64,000 nt of DNA from Stieleria varia. Lineage in GTDB: Bacteria; Planctomycetota; Planctomycetia; Pirellulales; Pirellulaceae. Numbering within the stretch: the first letter of the stretch is position 1; each line of letters opens with the position of its first letter. Location of the stretch: assembly GCF_038443385.1 (NCBI RefSeq), contig NZ_CP151726.1:8618001-8682000 (forward strand), read 5' to 3'. Shown in pieces: positions 36,050 to 44,798 of the stretch. The notes under the pieces are model-generated. The model worked only from the letters and a program-made list of their open reading frames with translations. It was not told the origin of the DNA and searched no databases. The position numbers were made by a program, and so were the translations under genes.

Positions 36050-37498
36050 ATGTCGTTGTTGGCCAGAATCTTGCGTGCCGCTCATTGTCGCAGCACACAC
36101 CATTATTTCGCGATCGATGCCCTGCAGTGTGTCCAAACGGACAAGGGCCGTGCATTGGCGGATCTGCTGCTGACTCACTACGCCGGCTACTTGCTCGGCG
36201 CTAAAGATCCCGACACGCGATTCCGTGATTTCCAAAACCACGTCGTACATGTCTCGGATCGCCACTGGGGCGGCGCTCCCAAGAAAGCCGCCCATTGGGC
36301 CGATGAAGCGATCGAGTGCCTTGACGAAGAGTGCTGGGAGGATGCTGCCTACTCGATCGGTGTCCTGTCGCACTACTTCACCGATCCGTTGATGCCGTTA
36401 CATACCGCATCGAGCGATGCCGAAACAGTCGTCCATCGTCCGATGGAATGGAGCGTTTGTAAATCATATGAGGCAATTTATTCGCGTTGGCGAGACTCGC
36501 AATATCAAACCGTGTTTCCTTTGACGAATAAGTCATCGATGTTGAGCGGTTCGGATTGGGTTCGCGACGCGGTGATCCAAGCCGCCGAACTTTCGCATCC
36601 ACACTACGAACGTTTGATCGAGATTTATGATTTGCCAGCGGGAGTCAAATCGCCGCCGGATGGGCTCAACGACGAGTCGCGTGAGATCTTGACGGACCTG
36701 TTCGGGTTTGCGATCACCGGGACCGCTCAAATCATCGATCGCTTGGCGAATCAGACCACTGCGGCGATTCCACCGACCTCGATCGCCTTGGGCACCGTGA
36801 TCGCTGCCATCCAAATGCCGGCCGCCTGGGTTCTCAAGAAGATCGACTCGGCGAAAGAAAAGCTCGCTGTCGCTGCCTTGTTCAACGAGTATCAGCGAAC
36901 CGGAACGCTGACACGTCACCTGCCTGCTGAGATCAAAACCGTTCGCAGCGAGCGCGCGGCGGACACGCCTGCCGTATCAACCAAGAGCGAGACTCCGCAA
37001 CCCGCAACACCGTCGTCCGGCGCAGCAAAGATCACCTCTGTCGAAACGAAACGCATTCCTCAGGTGCCTTCTCTGAGCGAGTCCGACGATCTGGTTGACG
37101 CACCGTCGATCGGCCCCAAAACGGCGAAGCGATTCGAGGCGATTGGCATTCACACGGTTGGCGAGTTTCTCAGTGCATCCCCCGACGAAATGGTTGTCAA
37201 GCTCGCAACAAGTTGGATCGATCAGCAAAAGCTGATCGACTGGCAACATCAAGCTCGCTTGGTCACCCAGGTGGCATCGTTGTGCGGTTACAAATCACAA
37301 CTGCTGGTCGCGGTGGGCTGTACCAACGCGTCACAGCTCGCTGAGCAGGATGCATCATCGCTGACGGCACAGATCAAGCAGTTTGCGGGGACATCCGCCG
37401 GTAAACGCATCTTGAGAAACACGTCAGCGCCGCCGGAATCGGAAATCCGCAAATGGATCGAAGATGCCAGCAGCACGCCGGTTCGAAAAGTCGCGTGA
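36050..37498 (+). CDS. Zinc-dependent phospholipase C-like protein fused to DUF4332 helix-hairpin-helix domain
   Basis: 482 residues; the ATG at 36050 has GAGAGGGA upstream. The N-terminal ~250 residues resemble the P1 nuclease/phospholipase C fold: H12, H17, H18, D53, H64, H67, H72, H82 and, in SHYFTDPLMPLH, H108, D112 and H118, provide plausible zinc ligands. A Pro/Ser/Thr-rich linker (about 300-340) follows. The C terminus (about 345-475) is DUF4332-like: APSIGPKTAKRFEAIGIHTVGEFL and a repeat VGCTNASQLAEQD, typical of tandem helix-hairpin-helix DNA-binding folds. No signal peptide. A hydrolase joined to a DNA-binding-type domain is unusual; whether it acts on lipids or nucleic acid is open. 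Confidence 0.82.
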   Translation: MSLLARILRAAHCRSTHHYFAIDALQCVQTDKGRALADLLLTHYAGYLLGAKDPDTRFRDFQNHVVHVSDRHWGGAPKKAAHWADEAIECLDEECWEDAAYSIGVLSHYFTDPLMPLHTASSDAETVVHRPMEWSVCKSYEAIYSRWRDSQYQTVFPLTNKSSMLSGSDWVRDAVIQAAELSHPHYERLIEIYDLPAGVKSPPDGLNDESREILTDLFGFAITGTAQIIDRLANQTTAAIPPTSIALGTVIAAIQMPAAWVLKKIDSAKEKLAVAALFNEYQRTGTLTRHLPAEIKTVRSERAADTPAVSTKSETPQPATPSSGAAKITSVETKRIPQVPSLSESDDLVDAPSIGPKTAKRFEAIGIHTVGEFLSASPDEMVVKLATSWIDQQKLIDWQHQARLVTQVASLCGYKSQLLVAVGCTNASQLAEQDASSLTAQIKQFAGTSAGKRILRNTSAPPESEIRKWIEDASSTPVRKVA

Positions 37499-37532
37499 CG
37501 CGATTGAACTAGCCTGGATGAGTCAATCAACG

Positions 37533-38513
37533 TTAGGATTTGGCGGAGAGCATTCGATCGGTGGCAGCCTGCAGCTTCTCTAGATCTCGCGCCATCACGA
37601 CGCGTCCGTTTCGCTGCGTGGGTTCCTCGTCAACGTTACGTGCTGTGAAGCCTTGCCAAGTGCCTTGAAGCAGGCGACCAGTGCCGCCGCTTACCTTCAA
37701 GATGGCGGTGCCGCAGTACCGAGTCTCGCCGGAACTCCAATAGGAAAGCGCGATCATCCCGTCGGAGGACACAACGCCTTCCATCGGATAGTAGAACGCC
37801 TCGGCGGCATCATCGATTAGTTCTTCGATGCCGATCTTTGAGCTGACCCCAACGAACCTAATTCGCCCATTGGTTGTCCATGCCTCCAGACGATCCGATT
37901 CAAACATCGTTTCTCCGTCGTCTGAAATCTCTGTCCAAGTTGCGTACCAAGTACCACTCAGCCGTTCGGCAGTCGGGCGAACGTGAAAGTGATCGTGAAA
38001 AAGTGAGCGTGTGAGCGATTCGGTGCGTTCCTGCTCAACCGTTTCCATGTACTGAGAGACATAAGTTTTCCAAACGGTCTTGGACGCTTCTGGGATCGCC
38101 GCCCCGAAGTGCTGGCCAGCCAATTCTTCCAGCAACCTCAGCGTATCGGGCTCCTTGTCTCCTTCATAAATCTGCTTGTCTCGGAACACATCGTGGATGC
38201 CACGCTCATCGATAAAGAACGTGACAGGAATGATCATTTTCTGTTGTCCTTCAGCGTAACCACTTTCCCAAACCAGCCAGGGCCGTTCATTCGATCCGGG
38301 AGTCAGCAGTGCCAGGATCGTGTCTGCTTCGATCATGTGCTCACGAATGGCTTTTCGCCATTCTCCCGGCCCCACTCCGCCGCCGCCACGATCGTCACTA
38401 CTGTACCAAGGTGTGACTTGGCCGAGCGTCAGGGTGTTGATGAGCGACTGCCAAGCCTGAGCGAGTGCCTTGTCTTCGTGAGCGTGGCTGATGAATACGC
38501 GGAGTCCAGTCAT
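37533..38513 (-). CDS. TIR-domain protein with C-terminal beta-rich domain
   Basis: 326 residues. The N-terminal ~150 residues are a TIR domain: LRVFISHAHEDKALAQAW, ADTILALLTPGS and the candidate catalytic Glu E83 in WLVWESGYAEGQ, as in bacterial TIR NADases. A helical linker (about 140-175) leads to a beta-rich C-terminal half: LSGTWYATWTEIS, GRIRFVGVSSK, DGMIALSYWSSGETRYCGTAILKVSG, GRLLQGTWQGFTARN. The strand spacing looks like a lipocalin-like barrel that might bind a ligand. No signal peptide. It stands alone between convergent genes, with no defence cluster next to it. It could be an anti-phage or stress NADase with its own sensor, but no trigger is visible. Confidence 0.82.
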   Translation of the reverse strand: MTGLRVFISHAHEDKALAQAWQSLINTLTLGQVTPWYSSDDRGGGGVGPGEWRKAIREHMIEADTILALLTPGSNERPWLVWESGYAEGQQKMIIPVTFFIDERGIHDVFRDKQIYEGDKEPDTLRLLEELAGQHFGAAIPEASKTVWKTYVSQYMETVEQERTESLTRSLFHDHFHVRPTAERLSGTWYATWTEISDDGETMFESDRLEAWTTNGRIRFVGVSSKIGIEELIDDAAEAFYYPMEGVVSSDGMIALSYWSSGETRYCGTAILKVSGGTGRLLQGTWQGFTARNVDEEPTQRNGRVVMARDLEKLQAATDRMLSAKS

Positions 38514-38540
38514 CGTGATCCTAGAGAGTCGAGTTCCGGT

Positions 38541-40025
38541 TCAAGAAGGCTGCATTGTAACCGCCGCTTCGACGTTTTTCTTGATGCCTCGCAGCATGAC
38601 CGGGAAAACAAATCCGTGCAGCGGCAATACCGTGTACCAGTACGCAATTCCCAGCAGTCCGCGTGGTCGAAACCTTGCCGTCATCTCCACCTCCGTCGTC
38701 TTCTCTTCACCGCGATGAAGTACAAACTCCAATTCAGCTTCCCCCGGTAACCACATTTCGGCGCGCAGCCTCAAACGCTCATTCGGTACGAGCGATGTGA
38801 CACGCCAAAAATCGACGGCTTCACCGTAATGCAATTGGGTCGGATGATGCCGTCCCCGTCGAAGTCCTGGACCGCCAACGAGTTGATCCATCCATCCGCG
38901 AATCTGCCAAAGATAGCCGGCACCCCAATAACCCTTGTCACCTCCGATGCTGCGAATCTCGGCGTAGGTTTCTTCGGCAGTCCCGTGCACCTTCACCACG
39001 CGTCGATCGGTCAACGTGGTGCCTCCCGCCCAGTCGGGATCTCCGGGAATCTTACCAGCCGTCGACCATCGCGTTTCGACTTCACCTGAATGCACACGCC
39101 CCAAGGCGGCTTCGATGGATTCCTGAATCCCAAAACACTCACCCGGCATTAAACGACGTGCCTCATCGTTGCGACACACCGTGCGATTTCGCAAACCCTC
39201 CGCCAGCGGTCGGGCGATGTTGCTGCTGACGGGCGTGACCAGCCCGATCCACAAACTGCTCAATCGGGGCGTCAACACAGGGACGGGAAAGATGACCCGT
39301 TTCCGCAGCCCCAATGCTGTGGACATGATCTGCATGATCTCGCGATACGTCATTACATCGTCGCCGCCGATATCGATGGTCCTGCCGGTCGTTTCCCCGA
39401 CGGACAAGCAATCAACAAGGTATCTCAATACATCACGTATCGCGATCGGCTGGGTTTCGGTCGTGACCCATTTGGGAGTGACCATGACGGGCAATCGTTC
39501 GACGAGGTAACGTAGGATTTCAAAGGATGCGGAACCGGAGCCGATGATCATCGCAGCTCGAAAAACCGTGGTCGGCACTTTCCCGCTCTGCAAGATTTCC
39601 GCCACCTCGCGTCGACTGTCCAAGTGTTTGGACAGGTCAGGACCGAGTTCCCCCAGTCCACCCAGGTAGATGATTCGACGACACGATGATTTCGCCGCCT
39701 GGGAGGAGAACAGCTCTGCCAACTCACGATCGCGCTTCGCGTAGGCTCCCTTGGCGGATTGCATCGAGTGAACGAGATAGTAAGCCGCATCGACATCCGC
39801 CAGAGCCTCACTCAACGCGTCTTCGCTCTCCAGCTCTCCAGGAATGATCGTCAGCTGCGGATGTTGACACCAAGAAAACCGGGTGAGCTTCTCAGGGCTC
39901 CGTACCAGACATTTGACTCGATAGCCTTCCTGCAACAACTGACGAACAAGTCGCCCACCGACATAACCGGTCGCCCCGCACACGAGGAGGCACTGTGAAT
40001 GAACAGAAGAGGTTGAGTTGGTCAT
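38541..40025 (-). CDS. SDR-family NAD(P)-binding protein with DUF2867 domain
   Basis: 494 residues from the ATG at 40025. The N-terminal Rossmann part has the nucleotide loop LLVCGATGYVGGRLVRQLL and RIIYLGGLGELG, as in extended atypical SDRs that use NAD(P)H. A DUF2867 region (about 345-485), with GYWGAGYLWQIRGWMDQLVGG and ELEFVLHRGEEKT, completes the known SDR-DUF2867 architecture. The end FRPRGLLGIAYWYTVLPLHGFVFPVMLRG is hydrophobic. The reaction is unknown. It lies 27 bases from the TIR gene on the same strand, so the two could be co-transcribed. A 15-bp tandem repeat lies in its upstream region. Confidence 0.87.
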   Translation of the reverse strand: MTNSTSSVHSQCLLVCGATGYVGGRLVRQLLQEGYRVKCLVRSPEKLTRFSWCQHPQLTIIPGELESEDALSEALADVDAAYYLVHSMQSAKGAYAKRDRELAELFSSQAAKSSCRRIIYLGGLGELGPDLSKHLDSRREVAEILQSGKVPTTVFRAAMIIGSGSASFEILRYLVERLPVMVTPKWVTTETQPIAIRDVLRYLVDCLSVGETTGRTIDIGGDDVMTYREIMQIMSTALGLRKRVIFPVPVLTPRLSSLWIGLVTPVSSNIARPLAEGLRNRTVCRNDEARRLMPGECFGIQESIEAALGRVHSGEVETRWSTAGKIPGDPDWAGGTTLTDRRVVKVHGTAEETYAEIRSIGGDKGYWGAGYLWQIRGWMDQLVGGPGLRRGRHHPTQLHYGEAVDFWRVTSLVPNERLRLRAEMWLPGEAELEFVLHRGEEKTTEVEMTARFRPRGLLGIAYWYTVLPLHGFVFPVMLRGIKKNVEAAVTMQPS

Positions 40026-40376
40026 TGATGGTCGCGCTTCAAATGCGCACCTGCCTGGGGAGTCGTTCGTTGGGAGATCATAACCGTTTGCCAAGTCATG
40101 TTTGCGTGAACGATCAAGATCGACCGTCCCGCAAATGGCCGATTTCTGACCATCGAGGCGAATAGGACACCAAATGATCCATGATTGACAACGGAAACAT
40201 TGCAAATCTCGCACCAGGAACATTCCATCCTTTATTGGCACACCGTCTGCATTCCATTGATTTCGCGCGTCCACCATCTGCCGACGAGATGGGCGCCTAC
40301 GAGATGGGCGCCTACGAGATGGGCGCCTACGAGATGGGCTCTGCGCACTCAATCAACCAGAGAGGGAGATGTGACA
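40026..40376. other. Divergent intergenic region with 15-bp tandem repeat
   Basis: The unit GAGATGGGCGCCTAC occurs three full times and once in part at 40286-40340, exactly in phase. It lies 37 bases before the small membrane-protein gene (40377) and in the 5' region of the SDR gene (40025). The perfect copies suggest recent slippage. A Shine-Dalgarno (AGAGGGAG, 40361-40368) follows. Nothing else is seen. Confidence 0.75.
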
Positions 40377-40592
40377 ATGAAGATAGAAGAATATCCGGAA
40401 ACGGAACCCCAAGACTCCAATGAAAACCATGAGACCGAAAACCATGAGACGTTGAAGGACATGGTGAGAGGAACAGACACGCCCTTGGGAGAGAAGGAGC
40501 CCAGTGCCCCATTCGCAATGGTCGCATTGTCCTACCCGGTGATGCTGATCCTAGGTCTCATGCTGATCGCGTTCTTGATTTGGCTCTTCTGA
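40377..40592 (+). CDS. Small single-span membrane protein
   Basis: 71 residues from the ATG at 40377, which has AGAGGGAG at 40361-40368 with 8 bases of spacing. The N-terminal half is acidic and polar (NENHETENHETLKDM), the C-terminal half is one transmembrane helix (ALSYPVMLILGLMLIAFLIWLF). An upstream open frame exists but has no comparable ribosome binding site, and reads through the tandem repeat. No family recognised. It lies 63 bases before another small gene. Confidence 0.65.
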   Translation: MKIEEYPETEPQDSNENHETENHETLKDMVRGTDTPLGEKEPSAPFAMVALSYPVMLILGLMLIAFLIWLF

Positions 40593-40655
40593 ATCGGTAG
40601 GTCTGAACCGAATGGAGCATTCACGTTTCTAAAATCTTTTCACTACGGCACAACC

Positions 40656-40985
40656 ATGAGCAAAACGAAACAGACGACGCCGGAAATCGACGCCATCCTG
40701 TCAGAACTGACCCACGTGGCCAAAGAAGCGTTCGAAGGTGGCACACTCGATTCAGATAGAGTCGATAAGCTGACTCAATCGCTGTCTGTCAACGGGTGGA
40801 AACGTCACTCATCCGATGCTCCGCCTTTGGAGGATCAAGTAAGAGAACGTGTGTTGGCATCACTGGACTCTCGAGGCACGTCGCACGAATCGGAACTCTC
40901 GGCAATCGTGGGAAAGATTCAACAGTCATATGATTCGCAAACCGACTCACAGACGCCCGCGAGTAACCAAACAGCTCCGACGTGA
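40656..40985 (+). CDS. Small soluble protein of unknown function
   Basis: 109 residues, acidic and polar, predicted to be mostly helical in the first half (EIDAILSELTHVAKEAF and VDKLTQSLSV), with a Ser/Gln/Thr-rich tail. No signal peptide, Cys motif or known domain. It lies 63 bases after the small membrane-protein gene on the same strand, so the two may form an operon; the products could interact. No strong Shine-Dalgarno is visible, which lowers confidence. Confidence 0.5.
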   Translation: MSKTKQTTPEIDAILSELTHVAKEAFEGGTLDSDRVDKLTQSLSVNGWKRHSSDAPPLEDQVRERVLASLDSRGTSHESELSAIVGKIQQSYDSQTDSQTPASNQTAPT

Positions 40986-41236
40986 CGCTGTATCAGTCGT
41001 TCATAAGATGAATGCCCCTGAGATACGTCTCGATGACTCGCTAACACTGTGAAAGTGCGAAAAGCAACAATCCGGTATCTTTGATAAAATCACGCGGAGC
41101 GATGATTCATACGTCGATTTGTCGACACTTTCTTCCTGTACGGCCCACGTTACGGTGGAAACTACGCTCGTCCCAGGGGACGTGTGATATAAGTTACCAC
41201 TTGCGGATTGTCGTTCGACTCTCGGGAGGCGACGTC

Positions 41237-41538
41237 TATTGCTGACGTCTTTGGTTACCCATCTGAATGGGGACTGAGTCGGGAAAGCGAAATCGGATCC
41301 CGCGAGGGATCGCAGAAGGTAGCCACGGGTCGCCGAAGGCGCACCCGTGGTATGCGACAACCATGTTAAATCGACCCCGAAGGGTGTCGCAGACTTCTCG
41401 GAATCGGGGCTGCGACCGCCTCCGGGGTCGGTTTTCATAACACCAAATGAACCGGCGATGATCGCTGCGCTCTATCGCCGGCTACCGTCTGAGACCGCTT
41501 CACGGTCACATGAAGCAACAATTCTTTTCACGTCCCCC
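41237..41538 (+). repeat. 302-bp modular hairpin element, copy B
   Basis: About 92% identical to 26458-26759 and the same length and orientation, with the same five hairpins. The differences I counted fall between, not within, the hairpin arms. Like copy A it lies between the 3' ends of convergent genes (40985 and 41783). The flank (40986-41236) holds a half copy of the 8495 hairpin family near 41208-41225. Confidence 0.85.
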
Positions 41539-41554
41539 GAGTCGACAACGTAGA

Positions 41555-41619
41555 GTTCGATTACCCAGGTCGGCGCTGCGCTCTGCCCTGGGCTTTCATG
41601 TTCGGCCCCTTCGGGACAT
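41555..41619 (+). repeat. CCCTGGGC palindromic element, copy 1
   Basis: Begins GTTCGATTACCCAGG and contains CTGCGCTCTGCCCTGGG, then TTCGGCCCCTTCGGGAC. The inverted copy at 51913-51976 matches almost throughout, and a third direct copy lies at 52081-52140. The CCCAGG...CCCTGGG arms can pair. It follows directly on the 302-bp element, so the whole 800-base gap (40986-41782) is made of dispersed repeats. Confidence 0.7.
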
Positions 41620-41782
41620 GGGAAAAATAAGTGTCCTAGCTCTTTGCTAAAACCACACGGTGCGACGATTGCTATGTGGGTTTATCGACACCTGTCTTCC
41701 GCATGTTGCGCATTGTCCAAAGCAGACGCGACGTCGCGATTGATATCGCTACCACCACGGATCAACCGCCGTCCATCATTGA

Positions 41783-43150
41783 TCACTCCCCCTCTTCCTC
41801 TGCGGCCTTGAGTTTGCGGTACAAGGTTTTTCGATCGACGCCAAGGATCTTAGCTGCTTGAGTGCGGTTGCCGTCGACCGCCGTCAAGACATGCTCAACG
41901 TAACGCCGTTCAATCTCCTCCAACGGCACCAACTCGGATGGATCGTCACCACCGATGAAGACTTCGCTGCCTCGATGATCGCGGACCTTATCGGGTAAGT
42001 CATCGATTGTGATGGTATCGTGCTGAGTCAACGCGACGGCTCGTTCCATCACGTTTCTCAGCTCTCGAACGTTACCCGGCCATCGATATGCAAGCAGTCG
42101 CTGAGCGGCAGGCGCAGCGATCCCAGTCACATTCTTTCCGCTCCGCGAGGCGAATCGCTGGATTTGGTCGTTGGCAAGCCTCAGCACGTCTGTCCCGCGT
42201 GCACGCAATGGGGGCAAATGCAGCTGGATGACATTGATCCGATAAAAGAGATCTTGGCGAAACGTGCCTTCGTCGACGGCGGATTCCAGGTCTTTGTGAG
42301 TGGCCGCTAAAACACGCACATTGAACTTGATTTCCCGATCGCCCCCGACGGGACGCAAACTACCCTCTTCCAGTGCACGTAGCAACTTGACTTGCATCGC
42401 GATCGGCATGTCGCCGATTTCGTCCAACAACAACGTTCCGCCTTCCGCTTCGAGGAACAAGCCTCGGCGTTGAGTCCGTGCATCTGTGAAAGCACCCTTC
42501 TCGTGCCCAAAAAGTTCGCTTTCCAAGAGTGACTCAGACAGGGCAGCGCAGTTCACTGCAACGAAGGGGCGTTCGGCGCGCGTGCTGAGTCGATGGATGC
42601 ATCTCGCGACAACTTCTTTGCCCGTACCGCTTTCTCCTGTGATCAAGATGGACGCGTCCGAGGGCGCAACTCGCCGTAGCTGGTCGTACATCATCAACAT
42701 CGGCTCGCTTTCACCGATCAATTCGGGCAACGGCTCCTTGTGCTGAGCTTCGGTTTCCAGCAAATGGATCTTCTGAGACATCTGACGGCGCTCGACGGCC
42801 CTGCGAACGGTCATTCTCAGCAGTTGCAACTCCACCGGTTTGGTGATGAAGTCATAAGCACCGTTTCTCATCGCACTGACCGCCAATTCCATGCTGCCGA
42901 ACGCCGTCATGACGACCACGGGCACGTCGGGACGCAACTGAGAGATTTGCTGACATAGCTCCAATCCCGAGGTCCCCGGCATTCGCACATCTGTCAGCAC
43001 AGCATCGATGTCGACTTCCTTGAGCCGCTGTAACGCTTCGTCGGCAGACAGACAAGTGATCACTTTGTGTCCGGCAATCTCCAGTGCCGTCTGCACCATT
43101 TCGCACATGGCGCGTTCATCATCGACGACCAGAATCACGCTCTCATTCAT
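41783..43150 (-). CDS. Sigma-54-dependent response regulator, NtrC family
   Basis: 455 residues. The receiver domain (1-120) has phospho-acceptor D54 in LTDVRMPGTSG and K104 in FITKPVE. The AAA+ domain has Walker A GESGTGKE (172-179), the sigma-54-contact GAFTDA (219-224) and Walker B LLLDEIGD. The C-terminal Fis-type helix-turn-helix ends in NRTQAAKILGVDRKTLYRKLK. It activates transcription at -24/-12 promoters after phosphorylation. Its start overlaps the histidine kinase stop by 4 bases (43147-43150), so the pair is translationally coupled; the kinase is the cognate partner. Targets are unknown. Confidence 0.96.
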   Translation of the reverse strand: MNESVILVVDDERAMCEMVQTALEIAGHKVITCLSADEALQRLKEVDIDAVLTDVRMPGTSGLELCQQISQLRPDVPVVVMTAFGSMELAVSAMRNGAYDFITKPVELQLLRMTVRRAVERRQMSQKIHLLETEAQHKEPLPELIGESEPMLMMYDQLRRVAPSDASILITGESGTGKEVVARCIHRLSTRAERPFVAVNCAALSESLLESELFGHEKGAFTDARTQRRGLFLEAEGGTLLLDEIGDMPIAMQVKLLRALEEGSLRPVGGDREIKFNVRVLAATHKDLESAVDEGTFRQDLFYRINVIQLHLPPLRARGTDVLRLANDQIQRFASRSGKNVTGIAAPAAQRLLAYRWPGNVRELRNVMERAVALTQHDTITIDDLPDKVRDHRGSEVFIGGDDPSELVPLEEIERRYVEHVLTAVDGNRTQAAKILGVDRKTLYRKLKAAEEEGE

Positions 43151-44586
43151 GCCGAGTCTCTGATGGTTCCCTGTGTCATCTGGCGTTTGGGCACGGTGAC
43201 GAGAAACGTCGATCCATGGCCTGGGGCACTGCCCGGTGTGCTGTCCACGGTGATCTCTCCGCCGTGTTCACTGACGATCCCGTGGGAGATGGCCAGTCCC
43301 AGTCCGTTGCCTTCCCCGACGGGTTTGGTGGTAAAGAATGGTTCGAACAAATGGCTGAGTGTGTCTTGGTCCATTCCCCGACCATTGTCGGTGACGGTCA
43401 ACTGAAACTTGTCGCCACGATCCTGTAGAGAGATCACCACTTCGACTCCCGAGTCGTCCGACTGGACGGCGTTGTTGATCAGGTTGGTGACCACTTGTTG
43501 CATTTGCGCCTGGTCAATTTCCGCCATCACGGCCTGTTCCGGAACATCCAATCGCAACTCGGCGTGGGATTTCTCCGCCAGCGGACGCAGCAATCCGATG
43601 GTCGTGCTGAGCAGCTGCGTCAGATTGGTTTCTTCGCGATGAGGGCGACGTTGTCTCGCAAACTCCAGCAGGCTTGAGATGGTCCGTGAAATGCGATCGC
43701 TCTCGGTTTTGATGGCCAAGGCGCTCTCGCGTGTGCCTTGTGGAGTCAAGTCGCCCGAGGCGATCAACTCGGCGCGTCCGGAGACGACATTAAGCGGCGT
43801 GCCGATTTCATGGGCGATGCCTGCCGCAATACGTCCCACGCTTCGCAGCCGATCCGCATGCCTCAATTGCTCCAACGCATCGATTCGATGAGCGGTTTCG
43901 ATCTCCAGTTGTTCACGTTGCTGCGTCAACCGCTCGCACATTTGATTGACGGCTGATCCGAGTTTGCCGAGTTCATCATTGGAATTCAGTTCGACGGGGC
44001 CGGCGAAATCTCCTCGCGACACTCGGCCGACTTTGGCGATCAAGCGATCCAACGGTCTGCCCACCATTCTGATCCCGCCCACAAAGATGACGATCGCTGA
44101 AAGACCACTGACACCGACCAGGGTCAACAACGACGTCGTCAATGCATTCTGGAGATGACTCTCACCACTGGAATCGGGCGCGCTGATTTCGATTCGCGAT
44201 CCACTGGGCGACGGTTCACCCGCTGGGCCGGTGCTGTCAAAAAGCGGGACGTAGGTGTAAAGCCGATTGGTGCCTTGTTCGTCAGGCATCGAAATGGTCG
44301 TGATGTGCTCGGTCACTGTCAGACGTTCCACCGGCACGCGAGGCAAGTGGGAGCGATCTGATGTGGTCAGTTGGACACGTCGGACCCGAACGTGTCGCAC
44401 TTTTGCAGGCTGAGAATCCAACTCCATCGCCGATTGTTGAATGATCTCGGCAAGATCCTCCGCATAGCGTTGATGCTGCTCCAGTGCGATCTGGCGTTCT
44501 CGTTGCAGAGTGATGATCGAGAACACAACAACGATCAGCAGGATTCCGACAAGGAACAATAGTATCAGTTTGGCAGCCAGTCGCAT
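43147..44586 (-). CDS. Sensor histidine kinase of a two-component system
   Basis: 479 residues. Two transmembrane helices (about 5-27 and 149-172) frame a periplasmic sensor loop of about 120 residues. A HAMP linker follows (170-222), then the dimerisation/phosphotransfer helix with H259 in GRIAAGIAHEIGTPLNVVSG. The ATPase domain has N box INNAVQSD, G1 TDNGRGMD and G2 GEGNGLGLAISHGIV. It should phosphorylate D54 of the NtrC-type regulator that overlaps it by 4 bases. The signal is unknown. The gene starts about 100 bases after the HtrA terminator, so it has its own promoter. Confidence 0.95.
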   Translation of the reverse strand: MRLAAKLILLFLVGILLIVVVFSIITLQRERQIALEQHQRYAEDLAEIIQQSAMELDSQPAKVRHVRVRRVQLTTSDRSHLPRVPVERLTVTEHITTISMPDEQGTNRLYTYVPLFDSTGPAGEPSPSGSRIEISAPDSSGESHLQNALTTSLLTLVGVSGLSAIVIFVGGIRMVGRPLDRLIAKVGRVSRGDFAGPVELNSNDELGKLGSAVNQMCERLTQQREQLEIETAHRIDALEQLRHADRLRSVGRIAAGIAHEIGTPLNVVSGRAELIASGDLTPQGTRESALAIKTESDRISRTISSLLEFARQRRPHREETNLTQLLSTTIGLLRPLAEKSHAELRLDVPEQAVMAEIDQAQMQQVVTNLINNAVQSDDSGVEVVISLQDRGDKFQLTVTDNGRGMDQDTLSHLFEPFFTTKPVGEGNGLGLAISHGIVSEHGGEITVDSTPGSAPGHGSTFLVTVPKRQMTQGTIRDSA

Positions 44587-44685
44587 CGGTTTAGTTGCAG
44601 AGAGTGGGAATGGGCATCTGATGGAGTGTATTGCAAACAGAGCGGTTGTGGGAGCAACGTCGCAGGTTGCGGCACATCTGTCAGG

Positions 44686-44728
44686 ACAAAAAGACAGCCA
44701 GCGTCCTGAGTGGCGGGGACGCTGGCTG
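44686..44728 (-). terminator. Rho-independent terminator of the HtrA gene
   Basis: On the minus strand a perfect 12-bp stem (CAGCCAGCGTCC, arms 44695-44706 and 44717-44728) with a 10-base loop is followed by TCTTTTTG. It lies about 70 bases after the HtrA stop and about 100 bases before the histidine kinase start, so it separates the two leftward units. Confidence 0.88.
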
Positions 44729-44798
44729 CTGCGCTAATACGAACCGTGTTCGGCGTCCATGCCTGAGAGTTGCGGGCTTGCTGCCCATCGCAGGGTGC

